Assembly (NCBI GenBank): GCA_016212785.1 | Contig: JACRDW010000102.1 | Span: 1 to 13,311, forward strand | Source: Methanobacteriota archaeon | GTDB lineage: Archaea; Hydrothermarchaeota; Hydrothermarchaeia; Hydrothermarchaeales; JACRDW01 | Length of the DNA stretch: 13,311 nucleotides | Direction of reading: 5' to 3' | Shown: positions 1 through 8,339 of the stretch, in pieces | Numbering within the stretch: position 1 is the first letter of the stretch | How the letters are laid out: the number at the start of each line of letters is the position of its first letter | Notes under the pieces: model-generated | Database searches by the model: none | The model's input: the letters and a program-made list of their open reading frames with translations, nothing else | What the model was told of the DNA's origin: nothing | Translations under genes and position numbers: made by a program

Positions 1-185
1 GACGTGCCGCTTTCAGCTTTCTGAACCGACGCGTGCTCTATCTGCATTGACTCTACCTTCTGCTCGAAATCCGTGGTTGCGCCCTTGATTCGAATATTGT
101 CGCCAACGGAGAGAGTTCCGCTCAGCTTAATTCCAGCCACGCCCACCTTGGAGAAATACGTAAATACCTTCCCGACTTCCTCCAT
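1..185 (-). CDS. Translation elongation factor-like protein (EF-Tu domain 2-like), C-terminus cut by window edge
   Basis: Reading leftward from an ATG at 185, 61 codons run off the window with no stop. The protein begins MEEVGKVFTYFSKVGVAG and contains LSGTLSVGDNIRIKG followed by TTDFEQKVESMQIEH. This is the small stand-alone beta-barrel protein annotated in many archaea and some bacteria as elongation factor-like, resembling domain 2 of EF-Tu/IF2. The family is usually about 80-90 residues, so roughly 20-30 residues are missing. A GGGGTGA ribosome binding site lies just upstream of the chosen ATG; another ATG at 189 is in a different frame. No GTPase domain is present, so it is not a full elongation factor. 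The cellular role of the family is not established. It is divergently oriented from the restriction-modification/mre11 operon. Confidence 0.85.
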   Translation of the reverse strand, partial: MEEVGKVFTYFSKVGVAGIKLSGTLSVGDNIRIKGATTDFEQKVESMQIEHASVQKAESGT

Positions 186-212
186 ACATTCACCCCATTT
201 TACCTTCCGCTT

Positions 213-232
213 CTGATTATAAAAACTTTTTG
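213..232 (-). promoter_or_regulatory. Archaeal BRE/TATA promoter for the leftward elongation factor-like gene
   Basis: On the minus strand this stretch reads CAAAAAGTTTTTATAATC, a good match to the archaeal pattern of an A-rich BRE followed by a T/A-rich TATA box. The box is about 35 bases before the ATG at 185. A start of transcription about 25 bases downstream would give a leader of roughly 10 bases containing the GGGGTGA site. Inferred from pattern and spacing only. Confidence 0.55.
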
Positions 233-253
233 CAATACTTTTTCCTCGCTCTC

Positions 254-292
254 GCAAAACTTTTTAATCTTATGTGGGATAATTATACCCAT
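254..292 (+). promoter_or_regulatory. Probable rightward promoter with an imperfect palindrome at the expected start site
   Basis: GCAAAACTTTTTAATC (about 256-271) resembles an archaeal BRE/TATA element. About 20-25 bases downstream, where transcription would be expected to begin, lies an imperfect palindrome, GGG-ATAATTAT-A-CCC (278-292). The arrangement would let a repressor cover the start site, but no regulator gene is visible. This promoter would serve the mre11-like mini-ORF at 340 and perhaps the whole rightward operon. Confidence 0.4.
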
Positions 293-326
293 AGAAGGGC
301 TCACATGAACCAAGTATCTTTTCTTT

Positions 327-378
327 GGGGTGAATTATAATGTGCTTTGCTCACCTTGCGGAGAGGGAGGTCGAATAA
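327..378 (+). pseudogene. Remnant of an mre11 start: ribosome binding site plus a 13-codon mre11-like ORF
   Basis: A GGGGTGA site (327-333) precedes an ATG at 340 that opens the short frame MCFAHLAEREVE, stop at 376-378. The genuine mre11 begins MKFAHLADTHLG. Aligned on their start codons, TTTGCTCACCTTGCGGA here matches TTCGCTCACCTTGCAGA in mre11 at 15 of 17 bases, including an exact 11-base run (349-359 and 3939-3949). After that the match is lost, apart from a possible low-complexity resemblance of GAGAGGGAGG to a stretch about 40 bases further into mre11. It is most simply the old mre11 translation start, left behind when the restriction-modification gene came to lie between it and the present mre11. 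A translated leader peptide is the alternative. Confidence 0.5.
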
Positions 379-432
379 CACCCGACACTTTACTTTTCCC
401 AAGCTCTCAGGAAAATTTCATAAGTGCGGGTG
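379..432. repeat. Nested inverted repeats between the mre11 remnant and the restriction-modification gene
   Basis: CACCCG (379-384) pairs with CGGGTG (427-432), and inside it TTTTCC (394-399) pairs with GGAAAA (410-415). The two 6-bp stems are nested, with asymmetric unpaired stretches between them. The element starts at the stop codon of the mre11-like remnant and could be a terminator, a processing site or the footprint of the event that brought in the enzyme gene. No function can be shown. Confidence 0.3.
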
Positions 433-448
433 AAGAGAAGGTTGAGGA

Positions 449-492
449 GAATAAAAAATTAAATAACTCTAAAGAGTATATAGGTTTAAAAA
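449..492 (+). promoter_or_regulatory. Possible gene-proximal promoter for the restriction-modification gene
   Basis: AAATTAAATAA (456-466) lies about 30 bases before the ATG at 493, the spacing expected for a TATA box driving a leaderless transcript. No GGTGA-like ribosome binding site is present just before this ATG, unlike the other genes of the window, which fits leaderless initiation. Between box and start sits a small inverted repeat, ACTCT-AA-AGAGT (466-477), that could be an operator. In-frame stop codons at 481 and 487 rule out an upstream extension of the enzyme. Confidence 0.4.
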
Positions 493-3400
493 ATGACAAC
501 TGAACTCAGCTTTACAGAGAATGTATTGAAAGCTTTCAAAAATATAACTAAAGAAATAGAGAAAGGCTCGTCCGAACACGATGTGAGATATAGATTTGTT
601 AAATATTTTGTTGAAGAAGTTCTTGGATATGAACCTAAATATATCAGATGGGAAAAGAAAAAAGCAGATTTGACGATTGTAGATGAAAATAACTTTGCCA
701 TAATTAAAATCGAGACCAAGAAGCCAAGTGAAAATATTGAGAAACCGGAATACGAAGAGCAGGCTTTTAAATACGAAGAAGAAACCACTAGATTCATAGG
801 TTTAACGAATTTCTTACAGTTTAAATTATGGGAAATTAAGAAAACGGGAAGTGAACTGAAGATTAATATTGATTTTTCCAGAATTTTGGAGCAGAGAAAA
901 CTGGTAGAACAATTAACAAGCGAAGAAAAGACCCAAATATTATTTTTGAATAATTTAACCAAAGAAAGCCTATTCGACCCAAGTAAATACGAAAAATTTG
1001 ATGAAAATTATGCAAGGGTAGATATAACGAAAGAAGCAGGATTTAGAAAACTCCTTGACAGACTGAATTTTATAACCAATAATCTGCTTTTAGGTTATAC
1101 ATTAAGGGCGTTTGGCGAGTATAAGGAAGGTTATAGCAAATACAAAGAGGAAATTGATAAAATCGACAATGAACTAAAAAACAAGAATAATAGAGCCATT
1201 AACCACAGTCTTGTAAAATACAGGCAAAAAATAGAGGAAGAATATGAAAAGTATAAATCATTCTCAGGATTCCAGTTATGGAAGCACTTTTCTGGGAAAG
1301 AAGACCTGCCTGACGATGAGGTAAAAGAGGTTTTCTGCAAGGAAACCATTTATGTTTTTCTGAACAAGCTTTTATTCCTTAGAATATGCGAGGACAAGGA
1401 ATTTCTCGAAAAGAGCATTTCAAACGGCGGCATTGAACAGCTGAGAGAAGTCTTCAAGAGAAGATTTGATGAAGATGTCCTGAATAAAGAGATAATAGAG
1501 ACCGCATTTAAAAGCGGAAAGACCATTTATTCCAGATTTTACGAAACTGGCATTCTCGACTGGTTCAGGACAGGGGATGGAGACCTAAATAAAATTTTGA
1601 ACAGAGTATTATGGATTTTAAATCAGTTTGATTTTACGCATGTGGATAGAGACATTTTAGGAAATCTTTATGAAAAATATCTGCCGAGCAAGGAAAGAAA
1701 GGCGTTAGGAGAATTTTATACGCCGACCGAAGTTATAGATTATATTCTAACATCTGTAGGCTACACCTACAGCTATGAAATAGAAACCAATGACCTGCTT
1801 GACCCTGCCTGCGGCTCTGGCGGCTTCTTGGTCAGAGCTACAAGAAGACTGATAAGCAGGTATCTGATGAAATTCGGCAAGGCAGATAAAAGAGAGCTGA
1901 GAGACCCCAGAAATTGGAAGGAAATCGTAGGTAGATTAAATCCAGACGAGGCAAAGATAATCATCGAGGCAGTGAAGGAGCACATCTACGGCTTAGACAT
2001 TAACCCATTCGCCTGCCACATTGCAGAGATGAACATGCTCTTCCAGACGATTGACCTGTATCAGAAAGTCAGGCAGAAGTATTCGGACTACAAGCTGGGC
2101 AGGTTCAAGATTTACAGAACAGATTCCCTGGAACTCCCGAAGCAGAAAACAATAACCGACTTCGGCAACCATCTCAAATTTTTAGAAGAACAGGATGAAA
2201 TAGAAGCAATCAAAAACAAGAAGTTTGATTTCGTCGTGGGGAATCCGCCGTATGTCAGGGTGCAGGTGCTGGATGAAAGGACAAAAGATTATCTCAGAAA
2301 AGAGTACAAAACAACGTTTAGCAATTTTGATTTATATGTCGTATTTATTGAGAGGGGTTTAGATTGGCTAAAGGAAAATGGAAAATTTGGATATATAACA
2401 TCTAACCAATTTATGAATAGAGGATATGGACAAAAACTAAGAGACTTTATACTAAAAAATTCTGAGATAATAAGCATAATTGATTTTGCAAGGTCAAAAG
2501 TATTTCAAGATGTTACTAATTATCCGGCAATTATTATTTTTAAGAAAACAAGACCTACAGAAAATATTTTAAAGTTTATAGCAGTGAAGGAAGAAAAACC
2601 CGATTTAATAAAAGATGTATACTTTCATTTTAGAGAAAAAGAATACAGAAGCAGATATTTTGACATCTTTGAAATTGTCCAGAATGAATTAAATGACAGC
2701 CCTTGGCAATTCTCTCCTAAGACGGAATCCAAGGTATTGGTCAAAATTGATGGAGTGAAAACTAAACTAAGTGACGTTTCAAAAATATTATTGGGAATCC
2801 AAACAGGGAAAGATGGCTTACTTGTTGGTAAAATAACCAAAAAGAAAAGCGAGAGTCTGGTAGAATTCACCTCTAAGGAAGATAAAGCACAAATAGAGAC
2901 AGAGTTATTAAAACCATTACTCCGAGGAAGAGAAGTCAGACGATGGGGCACAAGATGGTCAGGTTCTTATGTAATATGCCCGCATGAACAAGTAAGTTTT
3001 CAACCATTGAATGAAAAAGAATTGAAAGACCATTATAACACTACTTTTGAATTCTTAAAAAAACATGAAAGTGAAATAAGAAAAAGATTAATGTATGGTC
3101 AAACAGCAGAAGAAAAAACTGGGGCGTGGTATTCTTTAATGTATTTTGATTACGCCAAATTTTATGGAAAACCAAAAATATTGACTCCCGCATTAACAGA
3201 TAAAAACAATTTCACGATAGATGAAAAAGGGTATTTTTTTGTACTTGGAACGGCAGGGGTCTATGGAATAATTCCTAACGACAAAATCGATATGAAATAT
3301 CTTCTTGGCGTTCTAAATTCTCAAATTTCAGAGTATTATCTAAAGAAGATATGCCCCATAAAGCAAGGCGGCTACTTTCAATATAGCACCAAATTTTTAG

Positions 3401-3933
3401 AACGCCTCCCAATCAAACTCCCGCAAACGCCTGAAGAAAAGAAAATTGCGGACCAAATAATAGAAAAAGTTGATGAAATTCTTGAGCTGCATAAGCAAGG
3501 GATTGCGGATATAGACGCTGTTCTCGAAGGCGAGGAAACTGAAAAGTTGTGCAACCTGCCGAAAGTTGCGTTTTCGATAAAAGATGATGCGAAATTTGAG
3601 AAAATTAAGGTTGATGGAAATAAGATTTACATAAATCGAAAAGACCACATCGAAATAAAGGACAAGAAAGTTCTCGATTTCGTTGCAGTTTATCTTAATT
3701 TTATCAATGAAAAGTTAGCTAAGTCCAAAGACGTTAGAAGCGCAATTCTCAATCTTCCTGTTCTGAAATCCGAAGAAATTTTAAAGGAGATTGTCAAGAA
3801 AGGCAGCGCGGATTATTCTCAAATTAAAGAAAAAATCAAGAAGTTGGAGCAAGAAATCAACGAGCTTGTTTATGAGATTTATGGGGTTACAAAAGAGGAG
3901 AGGAAAATTATTGAGGGGAACTTAAAATTATGA
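493..3933 (+). CDS. Single-chain restriction-modification enzyme (Type IIG-like, Eco57I-family methyltransferase)
   Basis: This 1146-aa protein joins nuclease, adenine methyltransferase and target recognition in one chain. Residues 1-120 look like an HsdR-type PD-(D/E)xK nuclease: D59, then E74-T-K76, with Q90 downstream. A helical linker leads to the methyltransferase: LGEFYTP (405-411), motif I DPACGSGG (437-444) and catalytic motif IV NPPY (584-587), which indicate N6-adenine methylation. The rest is a TaqI-like specificity domain, with RGREVRRWG near 815-825 and GGYFQYSTKFLERLPI further on, ending in a coiled coil. All key motifs are intact, so both activities are plausible. The stop codon overlaps mre11 by ATGA. 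Coding sequence is more AT-rich than its neighbours, especially after motif IV. PglX of BREX is unlikely because a nuclease domain is present and no BREX partners are seen. Confidence 0.88.
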   Translation: MTTELSFTENVLKAFKNITKEIEKGSSEHDVRYRFVKYFVEEVLGYEPKYIRWEKKKADLTIVDENNFAIIKIETKKPSENIEKPEYEEQAFKYEEETTRFIGLTNFLQFKLWEIKKTGSELKINIDFSRILEQRKLVEQLTSEEKTQILFLNNLTKESLFDPSKYEKFDENYARVDITKEAGFRKLLDRLNFITNNLLLGYTLRAFGEYKEGYSKYKEEIDKIDNELKNKNNRAINHSLVKYRQKIEEEYEKYKSFSGFQLWKHFSGKEDLPDDEVKEVFCKETIYVFLNKLLFLRICEDKEFLEKSISNGGIEQLREVFKRRFDEDVLNKEIIETAFKSGKTIYSRFYETGILDWFRTGDGDLNKILNRVLWILNQFDFTHVDRDILGNLYEKYLPSKERKALGEFYTPTEVIDYILTSVGYTYSYEIETNDLLDPACGSGGFLVRATRRLISRYLMKFGKADKRELRDPRNWKEIVGRLNPDEAKIIIEAVKEHIYGLDINPFACHIAEMNMLFQTIDLYQKVRQKYSDYKLGRFKIYRTDSLELPKQKTITDFGNHLKFLEEQDEIEAIKNKKFDFVVGNPPYVRVQVLDERTKDYLRKEYKTTFSNFDLYVVFIERGLDWLKENGKFGYITSNQFMNRGYGQKLRDFILKNSEIISIIDFARSKVFQDVTNYPAIIIFKKTRPTENILKFIAVKEEKPDLIKDVYFHFREKEYRSRYFDIFEIVQNELNDSPWQFSPKTESKVLVKIDGVKTKLSDVSKILLGIQTGKDGLLVGKITKKKSESLVEFTSKEDKAQIETELLKPLLRGREVRRWGTRWSGSYVICPHEQVSFQPLNEKELKDHYNTTFEFLKKHESEIRKRLMYGQTAEEKTGAWYSLMYFDYAKFYGKPKILTPALTDKNNFTIDEKGYFFVLGTAGVYGIIPNDKIDMKYLLGVLNSQISEYYLKKICPIKQGGYFQYSTKFLERLPIKLPQTPEEKKIADQIIEKVDEILELHKQGIADIDAVLEGEETEKLCNLPKVAFSIKDDAKFEKIKVDGNKIYINRKDHIEIKDKKVLDFVAVYLNFINEKLAKSKDVRSAILNLPVLKSEEILKEIVKKGSADYSQIKEKIKKLEQEINELVYEIYGVTKEERKIIEGNLKL

Positions 3934-5024
3934 AATTCGCTCACCTTGCAGATACTCACCTCGGCTACAGGCAGTACAATCTGGACGAGAGAGAGGAGGA
4001 TTTCTACGCTGCGTTTCACGAAGCGGTAGAAAAAATCATCGCAACTAAATGTGACTTCGTTGTGCATGCTGGTGATTTATTCGACGAGCCGAGACCGCAT
4101 GTAAGGGCGATGGTGGAAGTTAGAAAAGCGCTGGACAGACTTCACGAAAGCCGCATTCCAATCTTTGCAATACCCGGAAACCACGACATACTCATGCGCA
4201 GGGGAGCAATGATACCGCATGCAATATACAAACGAATCGAGGTGCTGAGCGTAAAGAAGCCGTGGGTCGAGTTCAATGGAATTTTCGTCGCAGGTCTGCC
4301 TTACCACTCAAAAATCCATGCAAACGCATTGAAAGAGGAGCTGCACAAGCTTGCAAAAATGGCAGAGCGTTGTGACAAGAAAATTCTAATTTTGCACCAA
4401 GGCATAGATAAATATTTTCCGCTGGAGTATGAGCTTAAGTTTGCTGACATACCTAAGGGCTTTGACTACTATGCTCTGGGCCATGTGCACAAACGAATAA
4501 TAGACGAATTCGAAGACAGCAGGCTTGTTTATCCCGGTTCGACTGAAATGTGGCGGATAGACGAGTTAAGCGATTATGAAAAAAATGGTAAAGGATTCTT
4601 CATCGTTGATGCTGAGAATTTCGAAGCAGAGAGAGTGAATTTAGATGTTCGACCGTTCGTAAAGGCGGAAGTTGATTCGAATTTAGACCTTGAAAAAATT
4701 AGGGAAGCCCTGAAGACTGCGAGGAAGCCGGTTGTAAATATCACTGTAGCCTCTGATGTGCACGAATACCAGCAGATATATCAAAGGCTGGTCAGCGAAT
4801 TGAAAGATGCGCTATACCTGGACATAAAGAGAAAGAGAGCCGAGGAAAAAGAAGAGGCGATTTACGATAAGACGATAAACATTCGAGAGCTGATGAACGA
4901 ATTAATGAAGGGTTATTCCGAGGCAGAGAGAGACTACGCATATTCTGTTTTTAAGGCGCTTTCGAAGGGAGATTTAGACGAAGCAAGAATCGTTACCGAA
5001 GATTTCTATAAGGTGTTTAAATGA
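3930..5024 (+). CDS. mre11: DNA double-strand break repair nuclease Mre11
   Basis: A 364-aa calcineurin-type phosphoesterase, the Mn-dependent nuclease that resects DNA ends together with Rad50. The phosphoesterase motifs are all present: DTHLGY with D8 and H10, HAGDLFD with D49, PGNHD with N84-H85-D86, H156 in ILHQG, and GHVH with H185 and H187. The catalytic core occupies about 1-240; the remainder holds the capping region and the Rad50-binding helices. Length is close to the usual archaeal size. The start overlaps the upstream enzyme stop in an ATGA, and its own stop overlaps the rad50 start in the same way, so all three are probably translated in a coupled manner. No separate promoter is visible before it. 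The usual archaeal partners HerA and NurA are not in the window. Confidence 0.96.
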   Translation: MKFAHLADTHLGYRQYNLDEREEDFYAAFHEAVEKIIATKCDFVVHAGDLFDEPRPHVRAMVEVRKALDRLHESRIPIFAIPGNHDILMRRGAMIPHAIYKRIEVLSVKKPWVEFNGIFVAGLPYHSKIHANALKEELHKLAKMAERCDKKILILHQGIDKYFPLEYELKFADIPKGFDYYALGHVHKRIIDEFEDSRLVYPGSTEMWRIDELSDYEKNGKGFFIVDAENFEAERVNLDVRPFVKAEVDSNLDLEKIREALKTARKPVVNITVASDVHEYQQIYQRLVSELKDALYLDIKRKRAEEKEEAIYDKTINIRELMNELMKGYSEAERDYAYSVFKALSKGDLDEARIVTEDFYKVFK

Positions 5025-7357
5025 TCATCGAAGAGGTCGAAATCAAAAACTTCAGGTCGCACAGGAGCAGCAAAATTAAATTTGACCAGGGAATCTCGGT
5101 CATCGTTGGCGACAACGGCTCAGGAAAGACGAGCATTCTTGAAGCAGTAAACTTTGCCCTGTTCAAGCAGAAGCCGAACAACATAAACGCAGACGACTTG
5201 ATCCGCAGGGGTACAGAGGAAGCAGAAGTTTCTGTTACATTCCATTCCAACGGAAGAAAATACAGGGTAATGCGGGGAAGGAAGCTCGGGAAGGCGAGCG
5301 GAAGCGCACTTTATCAGGATGAAAAACTGCTCGTAAGGGGCGAGGACGAGGTAACTCTGGAAGTAGAAAAGATACTCGGAGTTAACGGAGAGCTTTTCAC
5401 GAGCGCAGTTTATATCAAGCAGGGGGAAATCGACGGCTTGATTTCGGCTGCGCCTGCGGTCAGGAAGGAGCAGGTCGGCAGGCTGCTCGGAGCGCAGGAC
5501 CTGGAAAATGCGTACAAAAACATGAGGGAGCTGATAGGCGAATATGACATGCGCTTTGAAAAATTTCAGACAGTGCCTGAGGATATAAAGAAAACAGAGG
5601 AAAAAATTAAAAAAGAAAAGCAGGAGATTGCGCAGCTGAGCGAAGAAATAAAAATCATTGAGAGAAATCTCTCAGAGAAGAGGAGACGGTTTGAAGAAAA
5701 AGAGAAAGAAATCGCGCAGCTCGAAAAGCTGAAAGATTTGCTGAATGCGAGGGAAAAAAATCTCGCAGAAATCGAAAACCTAGACGAGAAAATCAAGAAG
5801 ATTGAGAGCTATGAGAGGGAGCTGAAAGAAACAGAGAAAATTCACGAAGAATACGCAAAACTGGAGCAGGAAATCGAGGCGCTGAATCAGGAAAAAATAA
5901 AGCTTGCAGGATATTCAGTCAAATGCGAACAGCTGAGCAGCGAGCTTGCCTCTCAAAGAAAAAAAGCTGGCGAGCTGTCTGAATTTATCAAAAGTGAATT
6001 TGAAAAGTGCGGCGCTATTTTCGATGCAAAAGTTGAGTCCTATGAAAAGTTAGAGCAATTACTCTCAAAGAATATGGAAAATATTGAGGAAAAGCTGATT
6101 GAAATTAGAGAAGAAAAAGATGGGCTGACTTCCAAGATTGGAAAGCTCAGGGGAAATAACGAGGAGATTGAAAGGGCGGTCTCCGAGCTGGAGGAGGCTA
6201 GAGATAAGTGCCCTGTGTGCGGCGCAACGCTTACGGAGAAGCACAAGCGAAAATTGCTCGAAGAGTATTCTGCAAAAATCGAAAAAAATAGCAGCGGGAT
6301 TTTGAGGTGCGAGAAAAAATTAGAAAATTGCACCAGAGAAGAATCAAGACTGGAATCGCAGCTGCGAAAGATGGAAAGCATAAATCTGGAGATGCTCGGG
6401 TCGAAAATAGGCGAGGAGAGGGAGATAAAAGATGAAATTGAAAAAATATCTGGAGAGCTGAATGAAAACCGAAAGCTCTTAAAAAATTTGGGTGAAGTGG
6501 AGAAAAAACTGTCTGAGAACGAATTGGAAAAGGCAGCGCTTAAAGACGGCAACGAACGATATATAGAAGCCAAGCTCTTTTTAAGGAAAAATTTTCCTGA
6601 CAAAGAAAAATTTCAGGAAGAGATTGAGAAAATAAGAAAGCGCATCGAAAGCCTGGAGACGGAGATTAGAAAACTAAGATATGCTCCCGAGAAGATAGCG
6701 CAGCTGGATAACCTGAAAATGGAGAGAAGCATCCTTCAGGACGAACTCACAAAACTTGAGAAAGACAAGAGCTGGAACGAATCGACAATAAAAGAAAAAG
6801 GCAGGTCTATAGAAAATTTAACAGCGGAATTAGAGGAGCTGAAAGCAAAGGAAAAAGAGCTTAACAAGCTGGGCAATTTCAAAATTTTTCTAGGGCGCAT
6901 AAGGGAGCTGTTTCACAAGGACTACCTGCAAAGAGAACTCAGGGTTAAGTCCAGACCGCTGGTTGAGAAATATACCCGGGAGGTATTCGACAGGTTTAAT
7001 CTGCCTTACTCAGACATAGGCATAACCGAAGATTTCAATATCGTTGTTTACAGCCAGCACGGCGAGGAGAGCGTGGACATGCTCAGCGGAGGTGAGAGAA
7101 TCGCGGCTGCGCTTGCCCTGCGCATCGGCATAGCAAGAGCACTTTCGGGTTCTGCAATGGAGCTGATAATGCTCGATGAGCCCACGATACACCTCGATGC
7201 CCTGCGAAGGAGGGAGCTGGTCGACATCATCAAAAAGCTCTCCTCGATACCGCAAACCATCGTAGTAACTCACGACAAGGAATTCGAGAACGCCGCAGAC
7301 CGCTTGATTCTCGTTGAGAAAGTTGAAGGAGTTTCGCAGGTGAGATATGAGGAGTGA
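5021..7357 (+). CDS. rad50: DNA double-strand break repair ATPase Rad50
   Basis: A 778-aa SMC-like ABC ATPase that forms the Mre11-Rad50 complex. The N-terminal lobe carries Walker A, GDNGSGKT (30-37). Two heptad-rich coiled-coil arms (about 155-385 and 410-640) flank a zinc hook, CPVC (397-400), through which two Rad50 molecules join. The C-terminal lobe has the ABC signature LSGGE (688-692), Walker B LIMLDEP (715-721) and the H-loop in VVTHDKEF. The protein is shorter than most archaeal Rad50s (roughly 850-900 aa), because of shorter coiled-coil arms; both lobes look complete. It starts within the mre11 stop (ATGA overlap) and its last 11 bases overlap mfnD. Confidence 0.96.
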   Translation: MIIEEVEIKNFRSHRSSKIKFDQGISVIVGDNGSGKTSILEAVNFALFKQKPNNINADDLIRRGTEEAEVSVTFHSNGRKYRVMRGRKLGKASGSALYQDEKLLVRGEDEVTLEVEKILGVNGELFTSAVYIKQGEIDGLISAAPAVRKEQVGRLLGAQDLENAYKNMRELIGEYDMRFEKFQTVPEDIKKTEEKIKKEKQEIAQLSEEIKIIERNLSEKRRRFEEKEKEIAQLEKLKDLLNAREKNLAEIENLDEKIKKIESYERELKETEKIHEEYAKLEQEIEALNQEKIKLAGYSVKCEQLSSELASQRKKAGELSEFIKSEFEKCGAIFDAKVESYEKLEQLLSKNMENIEEKLIEIREEKDGLTSKIGKLRGNNEEIERAVSELEEARDKCPVCGATLTEKHKRKLLEEYSAKIEKNSSGILRCEKKLENCTREESRLESQLRKMESINLEMLGSKIGEEREIKDEIEKISGELNENRKLLKNLGEVEKKLSENELEKAALKDGNERYIEAKLFLRKNFPDKEKFQEEIEKIRKRIESLETEIRKLRYAPEKIAQLDNLKMERSILQDELTKLEKDKSWNESTIKEKGRSIENLTAELEELKAKEKELNKLGNFKIFLGRIRELFHKDYLQRELRVKSRPLVEKYTREVFDRFNLPYSDIGITEDFNIVVYSQHGEESVDMLSGGERIAAALALRIGIARALSGSAMELIMLDEPTIHLDALRRRELVDIIKKLSSIPQTIVVTHDKEFENAADRLILVEKVEGVSQVRYEE

Positions 7358-8339
7358 AAAAGTCTTCCTCTTCGAGTACGCAACTTGTGCAAGAAGTAAA
7401 CTTCCGCCCTCAATAGCAGTCGAAGGCATTGGCATGTTCAGGACGCTGTACGAGGGCTTTGCGTTAGCAAGACCGCAAGTCTACCGCACTACCTTCGGTA
7501 TTGAAAACCCGATTTCATTCTACGATGCAGAAAACTATACCAAACTTTTTGAAGAGTATCTCGATAAAGCAGACTTTGCTCTGGCAATTGCGCCGGAGAG
7601 CGGCTTCGAACTCTACAGACTGACAAAAAAAATTGAAAGCTCGAGCTGCGAAAATCTCGGCTGCAGTTCAAAGAGCGTTAGGATAGCGACTGACAAATTT
7701 TTGACCTACAAAAAATTGAAGGGAATAAACATTCCCAAGACCGAAATTTTTGACGGAAAAACTAGACTGGAATTTCCTCTAATAGCAAAACCCAGAGACG
7801 GCGCGGGCTGCGAGGGAATCTTTTTCGTTGAAAGCGAAAAGGAGCTTGAAAAAATTCCGAGAGAAAATTACATACTCCAGGAGTACGCCGAAGGGCAGCC
7901 CTGCAGCGCAAGTCTTCTCATAGGCGACGAAATAAATCTTCTAAGCTTGCAGACGCAGGAAATTGAAAATTTCAAATACGTCGGCGCAGAGATACCAGTC
8001 GAAATTGAAAATACTGGAAACATTCTCAGGGCTGTTGAAAAAATCAAGCTGCACGGCTTCGTCGGAGTGGACTTCATTGCGGGCGGAGAGATAAAAATAA
8101 TCGAGATAAACCCGAGACCGACGACGCCCATAATTGCGCTGAACAGAGTTTTTGATTTCAACGTTGCGGAGCTGATTTTAAAAAATTACTACCGAGAAAA
8201 ATTGCCGAAGTTCGAACCAAAAAGAAAAATTTACATGAAAAAAATTAAGGGAAACAAAGGCTACGCATCCTTCGGCGGCTACTCAATCGTATTGGAAGAA
8301 TCGGTGTCGAGCACTCGTTTCGAAGGAACGAAAGCATGA
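7347..8339 (+). CDS. mfnD: Tyramine-L-glutamate ligase, ATP-grasp (methanofuran biosynthesis)
   Basis: A 330-aa ATP-grasp enzyme. The family adds glutamate to tyramine, forming the gamma-glutamyltyramine part of methanofuran, the C1 carrier of methanogenesis and its reverse. The N-terminus FLFEYATCARSKLPPSIAVEG is typical of MfnD. ATP-grasp elements are KPRDGAGCEG (148-157) and the metal-binding loop EINPRP (253-258). A GGTGA site lies about 5 bases before the ATG, inside rad50, and the two genes overlap by 11 bases. The last ten or so codons (SSTRFEGTKA) and the stop lie inside a hairpin repeat, so the natural C-terminus has probably been replaced or extended by repeat sequence. The partner gene mfnF follows after that repeat. 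Confidence 0.85.
   Translation: MRSEKVFLFEYATCARSKLPPSIAVEGIGMFRTLYEGFALARPQVYRTTFGIENPISFYDAENYTKLFEEYLDKADFALAIAPESGFELYRLTKKIESSSCENLGCSSKSVRIATDKFLTYKKLKGINIPKTEIFDGKTRLEFPLIAKPRDGAGCEGIFFVESEKELEKIPRENYILQEYAEGQPCSASLLIGDEINLLSLQTQEIENFKYVGAEIPVEIENTGNILRAVEKIKLHGFVGVDFIAGGEIKIIEINPRPTTPIIALNRVFDFNVAELILKNYYREKLPKFEPKRKIYMKKIKGNKGYASFGGYSIVLEESVSSTRFEGTKA

Noticed and set aside
305..340. An 11-residue mini-ORF whose stop overlaps the ATG of the mre11-like remnant (TAATG)
   Set aside because: Too short to judge, with no recognisable ribosome binding site before it; a leader peptide is possible but unsupported.
493..3933. BREX PglX or a Type I HsdM subunit
   Set aside because: A PD-(D/E)xK nuclease is fused at the N-terminus and no separate specificity, motor or BREX genes are nearby.
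340..3952. Insertion sequence carrying the RM gene between target-site duplications
   Set aside because: The 17-base direct match is imperfect and tied to mre11 coding sequence, no transposase or terminal inverted repeats flank the gene, so ordinary transposition is not supported.
6040..6603. A 187-codon Ser/Phe-rich open frame opposite the rad50 coiled coil
   Set aside because: Antisense of Glu/Lys-rich heptads gives Ser/Phe/Leu strings; no independent start signal or family likeness.
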